A stretch of 64,000 bases of DNA from the NCBI GenBank assembly GCA_008360955.1, contig LUCM01007373.1, positions 1 through 64,000 on the forward strand, in the 5' to 3' direction. Below the pieces are notes generated by a model, which searched no databases, was not told where the DNA came from, and saw only the letters and a program-made list of their open reading frames with translations. Shown in pieces: positions 58,201 to 64,000 of this stretch. Positions within the stretch are counted from its first letter, which is position 1, and the number at the start of each line of letters is the position of its first letter. The stretch is from Fasciolopsis buskii (Eukaryota; Platyhelminthes; Trematoda; Plagiorchiida; Fasciolidae). The position numbers were made by a program, and so were the translations under genes.

Positions 58201-59782
58201 ACATTAACATAACCGACTGGTCAAATTGTTCATTTAGGTGTCTGATTGGGGCTGAATACCGAACTAGGCGTGTTTAATCCTGACCACTGCTCAGCAAAAA
58301 TAATATGACCCATGTAGGTTAGTTGCATACGCGATGAAGTTCATAGATCAAGTAGTTTTTTTTTCACTAGCGAACTCACGTGAACAGCTGATGAACCGTC
58401 TGATATAAAGTTGGTGATATTTGAACAGTTCAACTGGAATAGGCACATTCCAGTGAGGCCGATTTCAGGATCTGACATGTCCACGCGGCTGAATTCTGAT
58501 CATAACCACGTCAATTCCGCCCGGGTTGGAAAATGGGCATAAACAGTTTCTCATTTTTTCACTTTTTGTAATCTGAATGTCTGGTAACAGAATTTAGTCA
58601 TCCAAGTTATACTATATTATAGTAGGACAATGTAATCGCGAAAGCTTCTTTCTACTTTTGTGTTAGCACGACGTGACATGGTTAAAGGTTGGTGTTTCAT
58701 TCGAAACCAATAAAAATGAGCGGTTCACTACAGTGTTAGAACAATGAGTTTTCTCTGATGGACACCTAAGCTCCCGGGTTTAAGCCCAGCTGAAATATGA
58801 AGAATTAATTTAGATGGGACAGTACACTGATGGGGAATTTCGAACGACGCACCGGGACCACTCCACGGACGATCAATAACCATCAGGCCGAATAGAGTCG
58901 AGGCTGTCATTGCCACCGCTGGCAGGAAAACGAGCTGTTGGCATAAAATGGTGACTTCCTCGCAATGCATCAATAGCCGTTGCTTCGAATACAATTCCCA
59001 TAGGTACCATACGAATGGGCGCCATCGCAGATAATACAGAAATAGAGCATTTCCAGGAGAGGAGTACATATTTGGATCTACGCATATGGTGGGTTCCAGT
59101 GTTAGGACAGTTGCCGAAAGGATACACTTTACGTTCTACTGGCGAGGGTGAAACGATAAAGATCTAATGATCAAAGGTGTAAGCAAGCCGATCACAGATA
59201 CTTAAGACAGTTGATTCACGAAAGATGAACCAAAACAACAAAATGCGGATGATCGTTGGTGTGGTATTTAGTGTAGTATGAGATCTGAACGCCATATCTG
59301 AATTACAAAGATGGTATACGTTTCTAAGATTATGCAAATTACTATGGACTTTAGAATGAACGACAGTTTAGGCTCGTTAAACCTTGCACAAGCAAGTAAA
59401 GTATAAGTCACGATTCACCGTGCACACCACAAAGTCCCCCATGCGAACAATAATGACTAAACAAATAAACAGTCATTCTGTCTTTCGTTGCTCGCGCGTT
59501 CTGTAAACAAGATAGCATTTTGCAGATCTCATCTTTGGTGCCGTTAGACGCATTCGAAGATGATAAGGACAGAAAAAGGAACCCCGACACCACGGAGCTT
59601 TCATATTCCGAATGGCCGAATTCAGCCAACCATATCGGTCACATCTGCGAAAAGATCACCCAACACGAATGAAACTCACCTTGAAAATGCCCGCCTTTCT
59701 CCAGGCAATCTCGGCTAGCGTGCTGCCCAAAACAGCCGTATGTTCCAAACACAAATGTGTAACCACGGAAACTGCAGGTGTA
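35691..59782 (-). CDS. FPGS: Folylpolyglutamate synthase (FPGS), C-terminal part, seven exons
   Basis: FPGS adds glutamates to folates in an ATP-dependent ligase reaction, which keeps them in cytosol and mitochondria. I assembled seven minus-strand exons by family similarity and splice phase: 59782-59680, 57832-57752, 57354-57114, 49551-49454, 43577-43528, 42629-42557 and 36066-35691. Recognisable pieces in order are HTAVLGSTLAEIAWRKAGIF, a short Glu-rich helix, CPLFVAPGAEKI, FNMELSLAAVHLWMQ, WPGRWQKVYRKDAVYYIDGA (the DGAHT motif of the C-terminal ligase domain), LRVLIFTVLGPRDPQSMLES and VLITGSLYLVG. The part present is about 340 residues. The N-terminal half, with the ATP-binding P-loop and the SSPH motif, is not seen and should lie right of the window. 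All phases agree except between exons 42629-42557 and 36066-35691, which are one base out of step. Confidence 0.85.
36979..37007. repeat. (TA)n microsatellite
   Basis: About 29 bases of TA repeats with T and A slips, just before a PLE terminal segment. Confidence 0.85.
37020..37172 (+). mobile_element. Penelope-like element 3' terminal segment, second copy
   Basis: About 150 bp matching 31420-31570: agagacaaac, actagcgatccc, gagtcctagttt, gaaac, cacgataaacg and cgccttctcaac occur in the same order. It ends in a (TA)n tract. It includes the second hammerhead-like motif at 37103-37133. No coding sequence remains. Confidence 0.8.
37174..37209. repeat. (TA)n microsatellite at PLE terminus
   Basis: About 36 bases of TA repeats, continuing directly from the PLE end. 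Confidence 0.88.
37340..38640 (-). mobile_element. RTE LINE copy B, internally deleted
   Basis: 37340-38169 is the near-identical partner of 8053-8882 (RT end and 3' UTR). Read on the minus strand, 38182-37994 extends slightly further upstream than copy A with LKDTDDSSLVYHEAQTIQCA, the degraded catalytic YADD. Next to it, 38633-38352 encodes part of the APE-type endonuclease: DIVILAGDINALVLRLSSNE (AGD-x-NA motif) and LASCLDHQLFLARMGFRHSD. The endonuclease end and most of the RT are missing between them, so this is a deletion derivative. Confidence 0.82.
41745..41860 (-). mobile_element. RTE LINE 3' end scrap
   Basis: Read in reverse, the sequence around cgtctggagacactgtacaa and tcgaatcagagtaattaag aligns with the end of the RTE fragment at 21060-21180 (ctggagacactgaaggatat, tcgaatcagaatgattgaaa). 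It has diverged heavily. Confidence 0.6.
42557..42629 (-). CDS. FPGS: FPGS exon (LRVLIF...RDP)
   Basis: 73 bases, acceptor gaacatcag (phase 2 in), donor CAT|GTGAGT. It encodes SALRVLIFTVLGPRDPQSML, the family strand VRVLLFN-x-x-G-x-RDP. The usual Asn-Thr-Gly is Thr-Val-Leu-Gly here. Confidence 0.82.
42630..43527. other. FPGS intron with (TA)n tract
   Basis: A (TA)n tract lies at 43251-43286. The minus frame 43346-43089 runs through it and is an artefact of the simple repeat. Nothing else is recognised. Confidence 0.6.
43251..43286. repeat. (AT)n microsatellite
   Basis: 36 bases of perfect AT repeats. Confidence 0.9.
43528..43577 (-). CDS. FPGS: FPGS mini-exon (WF motif)
   Basis: 50 bases, phase 0 in and phase 2 out, acceptor ctgcttttag and donor GG|GTAAGA. 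It encodes NIAEWFQSSTRPENES, matching the conserved C-x-x-WF helix that follows DGAHT. It is too short to stand out without its neighbours, but position, motif and both phases fit. Confidence 0.75.
44190..44760 (+). mobile_element. RTE LINE endonuclease fragment
   Basis: Frames on the plus strand carry LKLGSWRAVAQVFSLCA (like the family's K-x-GSWNVRTL start), LPTRKNLLVKHFRTCM, and QLGVGIILTDKAVAALLEWI followed by PINDRLCALRFQGS. This is the conserved early part of the RTE APE-type endonuclease (GVGI-L...A-LL-WIP-x-x-RLCA-R). Frameshifts and stops separate the parts. Confidence 0.75.
44761..46320. other. FPGS intron, unassigned
   Basis: Holds an 89-codon plus frame (45158-45427) with a hydrophobic segment SLLILMFALVILIRMMVIRI followed by basic residues, an 82-codon plus frame (45515-45763) and minus frames up to 122 codons (45126-44758). 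None is recognised. The hydrophobic frame has no splice context. Confidence 0.35.
46325..49308 (+). mobile_element. CR1-clade LINE, nearly full ORF2 span, decayed
   Basis: Plus-strand pieces in order: an ORF2 start region (IPALFSTKLRSLFTKMSDLS, about 46530-46600), an APE-type endonuclease (VICMQESWLNPDIADSLVSI, VYTYSLNGIDCLVTQCQPRF and IVSDFNHPST, 46630-47030), a connector (47142-47513), a reverse transcriptase with CAFLDYSSAFDSVSRSLLPH and NNSGMLQSAVLSPNLFSTYI (48150-48410), and the C-terminal region (48900-49135). The 3' end is the pentanucleotide run acaatacaatacaataaa at 49289-49306, typical of CR1-type LINEs in flatworms. The RT catalytic block and several other parts are broken by stops. 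It sits in an FPGS intron, opposite to the gene. Confidence 0.85.
49454..49551 (-). CDS. FPGS: FPGS exon (DGAHT motif)
   Basis: 98 bases, phase 1 in, donor CAG|GTTTGT. It encodes LKTHWPGRWQKV and DAVYYIDGAHTDDSVQ. The W-PGR-x-Q and DGAHT motifs are diagnostic of the FPGS C-terminal ligase domain. Confidence 0.9.
49552..53763. other. FPGS intron, mostly featureless
   Basis: No recognised gene or repeat in 4.2 kb. Frames reach only 95 codons (50054-49767, minus) and lack domains. The region is AT-rich. Confidence 0.5.
53764..54095 (-). mobile_element. tRNA-derived SINE, copy 3
   Basis: Inverted copy of the SINE family, more diverged than copies 1 and 2. It shares attcaccatgtgatttc, the gaactgggacgtgaacccg B-box complement, the A-box complement with acgctaccaggcagg, ctcaacggtttgttgaactt, ctactgatagatgat and gaaggctttggatatgacct with copy 2. 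Confidence 0.75.
54096..57113. other. FPGS intron, mostly featureless
   Basis: A short (TA)n tract at 54462-54477. No gene or known element is recognised in the remaining 3 kb. Confidence 0.5.
54462..54477. repeat. Short (AT)n microsatellite
   Basis: 16 bases of AT repeats. Confidence 0.7.
57114..57354 (-). CDS. FPGS: FPGS exon (CPLF to ILSQAS)
   Basis: 241 bases, acceptor gtcgttcag and donor TCAG|GTGAGC (phase 1 out). It encodes CPLFVAPGAEKI, a lineage-specific Asn/Asp-rich insert of about 20 residues, then APRLFNMELSLAAVHLWMQY, matching the family's H-Q-x-x-N-x-x-L-A helix before the C-terminal domain. Confidence 0.85.
57752..57832 (-). CDS. FPGS: FPGS exon (27 codons)
   Basis: 81 bases, phase 0 in and out, acceptor tttgttag and donor CAC|GTGAGT. 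It encodes a segment beginning PHCYAVVSRDQTEEVMQVFE, matching the family region after KAGIFK where the chain reads ...AFTV...(x)-E-x-x-x-V-L. It is slightly shorter than usual at its start. Confidence 0.75.
57833..59679. other. FPGS intron with unassigned minus frames
   Basis: Minus frames at 59069-58728 (113 codons), 59127-58873 (84) and 59629-59408 (73) have no recognised domain. A tRNA-like B-box (cgggtttaagcccag) lies near 58776-58791. The first two frames overlap, so at most one can be real. Confidence 0.4.
59680..59782 (-). CDS. FPGS: FPGS exon (central domain, KAGIFK)
   Basis: 103 bases between acceptor ttcaattcag and donor AAG|GTGAGT. It encodes PAVSVVTHLCLEHTAVLGST and AEIAWRKAGIFK, the strongly conserved FPGS/FolC segment in which Leu-Glu-His-Thr corresponds to the usual Asp/Glu-His-Thr. 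It needs two bases from the preceding exon, which I could not find. Confidence 0.88.
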
Positions 59783-62700
59783 CTGAATTGAACAGAGATT
59801 TGATACAGTATTATTCGTATGAAAAGCAGAAAAATGCTAAGGTCACGAATAACAGTATCAAGTTTCCCAGTGAACTTCAACCTAATCAGAATGGCGGAAT
59901 AACAGGCAGCAGTATTATTAGGTGAAACAACAACATGTCCTCGAGCAATGGAGCTACCTCGTTCGAACTTCAGTGATCTTTACCTAAAAGAAAATATCGC
60001 CCAAACTTCGGTGAAAAGCGTTAGTTGTCTATAATCACTATTGACTTTAGAGCCGTTAACGTAGTACTTCTACGCTCTGCGTTCCGTTGCTACCTCAGAG
60101 CACCGTACAACTGAGAGCAGTTAAGGGGGGGGGGTGGCGATGGAATAAATATTTCGTATTAAATAAAAGAACTACGGATTTCCTTCTCGTTACCCAGCCT
60201 TTTTCCGTAGTCCCTCATCTGGGTTGCGCAATTCTCGACGCCTATCGCACAGCTGCTCATCTCTGACGCAATGTTTCACAAATGTCTAATAGTTCCTCTT
60301 TATGTTGGACGCCTGTTATTGTTGTAGTTTCATTTGCTCATCACGATGCGGTGCCTCCTCACCGAAAAAACACTGGATCTCAAACCAAATAACCCTAAAG
60401 TGTCTTTAGGCCATTCATACAAACCTCCGGTGTACGAAAGCTAAAGACTACCGTTTGGCCGTACATTTTCCCAACATGAAACGGAAGGGGGGAAAATTGT
60501 TTAAGTTCAAGCGTATAATGAGAATATTAATGGGAAAGCTATTTTGATGAATTGAGCTTCGATATTCATCGCAATGGACTGTACAAAACAGAATGATTGT
60601 TAATCAGCCCAGTTGAAAGAAAGCTTGTAAACCTGAATTTTGCACCTCACATTTTTGATCTTCAATATAACCAACACGATTATTTGTAGTATAACAGAAA
60701 AAAATCGATTTCACGGTGTATATAGTTGTACACTAAAACGAATCGGTGGGTGGATCACTGTCGTTTTGAAAGATTGGGTGAAGTGAAGCAATCTGCTTTA
60801 ATCGTCGGAGTAATTTGCGTGACAAGTCACACAAGTATTACATCATACGACCGATACGTTACCTTCCGTACTAATAGTAATTTAGGACGAGGATAGAAAG
60901 TTATTAAAATTAGGTCTCCAGTTTTCGACTAGAGACATAAGCAGATTCGGATGACGAAACTTTCATCCACGCCGAAACTACGTTTCCCATGAATCTACCT
61001 TGTCGGATTGCACTAAGGGTCCTAAATATCAAACTATTGCGCGAATCCCAAGTACCCAAACTTGGTACATCCGCATTTAACCGGGCAGAACCTGTGGCCG
61101 TGCAATTCACAATGAACACACTCGAGAGTAAACCCCAAATCGTCAACACAAACGTTAAAATTCTCTTATCGCTTGCTTAGGATGGGTGGAAGCGTCCAAT
61201 CAATTTCAATCTGGATTAGCGGTGATTTCAGATTTGGTATGCCAGCTGAATCCGGTACGGCAAAATGCCGATCTAGCTGTAGGATATAGCTAGAAATCAA
61301 GTACCACAGTCTGCATCCTGATCGCGAATTCAAATACACTGGGTAGCAAGCAAGCTTGATGAGCCTTAATCAACCTCGGAGACCAAACTGAGACAGAGGA
61401 AACTGACATCATAATCCAACAGCTATATTTATTTCAGTTCGACCAAATGTTATATATGCCATAATTCTGAGCTTATATATGAGATTTCATAGGTCAATAA
61501 ACCCCGGTGTTCTCAAAAGTGTAATTTCTTGTCTGGATACCAGGATAAGACATCTGCTTAAACTAGATAACCATACGCAACAATGGACCTCAAATCGACT
61601 ATCGCTTTGAGCTTGAACAGTCGGAGAATGCTTTGCAATAAAACCAGCAAGGAAGGCGGAATGCAGATTGTACAGTGAGCCCAAAGAGCCGGTCTAAAAA
61701 TTATCTCCAAACATCTGGTGATCAACATTAAGGCTTGCAGAAGCACTGCTGTAGGTGACAGAAACTGCGCTTAAAACAGGCAATTTGACAGTAAAATTTT
61801 CCGTCGAATACACAGAAAAGCTTCGTGATTCAATGAATAGAAATCCTCAGTTTGGTAGGGATTATCCTCAGTGTCTAAGTATTTCATCAACCGATCAATT
61901 ATTGAACAACCATCAAGACACACAGAAGCAATTGGCGAATCAACCTACAGAAGGAAACACTGGTGCATTAAAAACCAGCAGAGTAAAATATGTCGGCTGG
62001 CTTCAAACTGATGGGTATCGCGTGCTGCGCTTATGTGCACGAAACAATTCACAATATTGTGTGCAACAGAACAAAGTTTGGAGGACGGCTTCAGCCGTTT
62101 CGTTGAGCAGAAATGTGAACTCATGAATTCTTAAATTTGACTGTTTTCGCAACACTATCAGGTTCATATCCGATAATGTCCTGAGGGCTTCTACAGAGGT
62201 GAATGAGGAACAAGTAAATAGAACTGTTGTTTTCAGCAGAGCGTCTGACGCTCAGCTATGCAACTATCATAGGATAAAATATTTACCACTGTAAAGTCCA
62301 TTCCCCAATCCAAACGAGATCACCAGAAAGTTCAAATTGGTATTTGTAATCAAAGTTTATTTCCTTTGCGTCAGGACCTACAACATTGGATGAGATTATA
62401 TTCATAAACTGCGCTTCCTATTACTGGTTTGCATTCTTCGAGGCACCACTGAATCGTCATAATTCCATCGCCATTGTGCAGCGTCTCCTAGCTAAATTCA
62501 AATCAAATTTGCCTTACAGGTATTTATACGAGTGATTTTTTTTCCTTGTACAATAGCAAAGTCAGGAGGATCGTTAAGGCATAAACTTTTCCTTGTATGT
62601 AGTAGCCCTACACATATTAAGTTAACCAATCACACTTTCGAGTGGACTCCTTCACATCAAGCAGTGATAGAAGCAAGTTTAACATAAACCAAGAATGGAT

Positions 62701-64000
62701 TCATGTTTAGAATAAAATTGCATAGTTTCGAAATTATAAGAAACTTTACGATAGCAATGAGAAACTTTGCAGCAGAGATGAGCAACTGCTCCACGGGGAT
62801 GGGAACTTATGTGACGGCGACGAGAAACTATGCGAAAAGTTTAAGAAGCGATGGAAAAACCTGCACACAAAAGATAATTTCAAATGCAAAAGCACTAACG
62901 ACTACGGCATTCAGCCATATTGCCCAATGTCTCCAACCATCGTATAAAGCCAAGTGAGCCCCCAAACCCAAGTGGACGTACTACGGACAGTGTACTGGTC
63001 AGAGCTCTCATACTATTTAAACATACGATGGACTGACCTCACTACTCATCTTCCAAACAACAATTTCCTCGAATAACAGCATATAGTGAAGCAGGTGGTT
63101 GCGTATAAGAAGCATATGTCCAAACCACCCTAACCAGCACTTTTTCTAAGCACAACCCTAGAACTCACTAGTCTACGCCTAACCACAGCGTCTCTAAAAA
63201 ATATTGCACTACAATCTATTGATACTACGAAAACGACATTGCTTAATAAACGACAATATTCGCACACCTTCCGGTCATATAGCTGTTTCAGAACTGCACG
63301 GCATCACCGAACTAACCGGTGGACTTTTGGTATAGAACCAGATGTCACGTTGTCGATACACATACCCAAAATTGGAAAAAGTCAGTCGAGTCTTCTGTAT
63401 GAGAGATGACACTGCAGTCGATATTCGAACAACTGATGAAATTTTCCCGTACATCGTGTCGTCACACTTTAACCGATAAGCACCTAATTCTTGTAAGGTG
63501 TGGCAAATCTCCTAGGAATGAGATAGAAAGACACCCGATGGTATTTACCTGTGTTACTCGGCACCAGCCACGCCTTAAGGTAGGCACGAATAAGAGGTAA
63601 CAATCAGCAGACAAGCACTGACAACTTCACACTAGTTAGTGAGAACAAACGAGAATAGTTGCGAATTAGACTAGTTTTCAAAACCAGTAACGAAGCTCAA
63701 CAAAACATCTGGCGGCTTTCTCATTGCCTATGGGCATTTAGGACGTTAAGATCAACTCAATGTACCACGATGTCTGACGGTTCACGTGGAAGAACATGCT
63801 TGCCTTACGGGAAGCAATCATGTTAGGAGCTAAACTGTTGTTCCACTAGCCTCATCGCGAACAAGCAACTAGCGAACGTTTCAGGAAATTGGATCCATGC
63901 TTGATTCCGGCGGGTATGATCGAAATTCAACTTCTCATTTTCACTAGTTAGATGGAGCCTGCCTCAGGTAACAGTACTACCCAACATACTTGTAGCATGC
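59783..64000. other. FPGS upstream intron or flank
   Basis: FPGS should continue to the right, but I could not find an exon carrying the family's G-x-GG-x-YD-x-TN or GKGS motifs here, so the next exon is probably beyond the window or in a very short piece. A G9 run lies near 60126. Frames at 61149-60910 (minus, 79 codons), 61755-62126 (plus, 123 codons) and 63406-63600 (plus) are unrecognised. Confidence 0.4.
62738..62842 (+). repeat. Degenerate 21-bp minisatellite, five units
   Basis: Units begin at 62738, 62759, 62780, 62801 and 62822. The clearest reads gagaaactttgcagcagaga plus t. The units differ at many positions but keep the ga-aact core and 21-base spacing. In the plus frame this gives a seven-residue repeat (MRNFAAE, MSNCSTG and so on) inside an 84-codon frame, which is likely a by-product. 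Confidence 0.65.

Noticed and set aside
58728..59127. Two overlapping minus frames tested as FPGS exons
   Set aside because: Neither matches FPGS, and the 57832-57752 exon fits this part of the protein with correct phase on both sides.
60910..61149. Minus frame tested as an upstream FPGS exon
   Set aside because: Its sequence (SLIFRTLSAIRQ and neighbours) does not match the FPGS N-terminal motifs I would expect, namely GKGS, SSPH or G-x-GG-x-YD.

Overview
The window looks like nuclear DNA of a parasitic flatworm, most likely a digenean trematode (fluke). The evidence is two intron-rich eukaryotic genes with GT/AG introns of up to 8 kb, AT-rich non-coding DNA full of (TA)n tracts, and a dense load of decayed retroelements of the kinds typical of fluke genomes: RTE-type LINEs, a CR1-type LINE, Penelope-like elements (PLEs) and tRNA-derived SINEs. 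I see no operon, tRNA, rRNA or CRISPR. The species cannot be fixed from sequence alone.

Two host genes are supported, and they are convergent. (1) A three-exon plus-strand gene (11769-12774, 17178-17357, 25371-25783) encodes a complete 532-residue membrane protein of the ectonucleotide pyrophosphatase/phosphodiesterase (ENPP/NPP) family. The splice phases agree and the nucleophile threonine is kept, but two of the six usual metal ligands are replaced (Asp to Asn252, Asp to Thr299), so it may be a pseudo-enzyme or have altered chemistry. (2) A minus-strand gene, 5'-incomplete at the right edge, encodes the C-terminal part of folylpolyglutamate synthase (FPGS). I assembled seven short exons from 59782 down to 35691 by protein similarity and matching splice phases. 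The exons total about 1 kb spread over 24 kb. One junction is out of phase by one base.

Layout. 1-11.7 kb: intergenic, with a PLE fragment and a rearranged RTE copy. 11.8-25.8 kb: the ENPP gene; its introns hold a SINE, a 553-bp tandem duplication split by an N, two RTE fragments, a second SINE and a hairpin-forming inverted repeat. 26-35.5 kb: the space between the convergent genes, with a DDE transposase remnant, a PLE holding RT, GIY-YIG and a degenerate hammerhead-like motif, and another PLE 3' half. 35.7-59.8 kb: the FPGS gene, whose introns hold a PLE end, an RTE copy 99% identical to the one at 8 kb, more RTE pieces, a CR1 LINE and a third SINE. 59.8-64 kb: FPGS upstream intron or flank, with a 21-bp minisatellite.

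The two host genes show no functional link: ENPP proteins act on nucleotides or phospholipids at the surface or in vesicles, and FPGS retains folates in cells. Nearly everything else is mobile-element debris. The best leads are the ENPP metal-site changes, the hammerhead-like motif in the PLE ends and the near-identical RTE pair.
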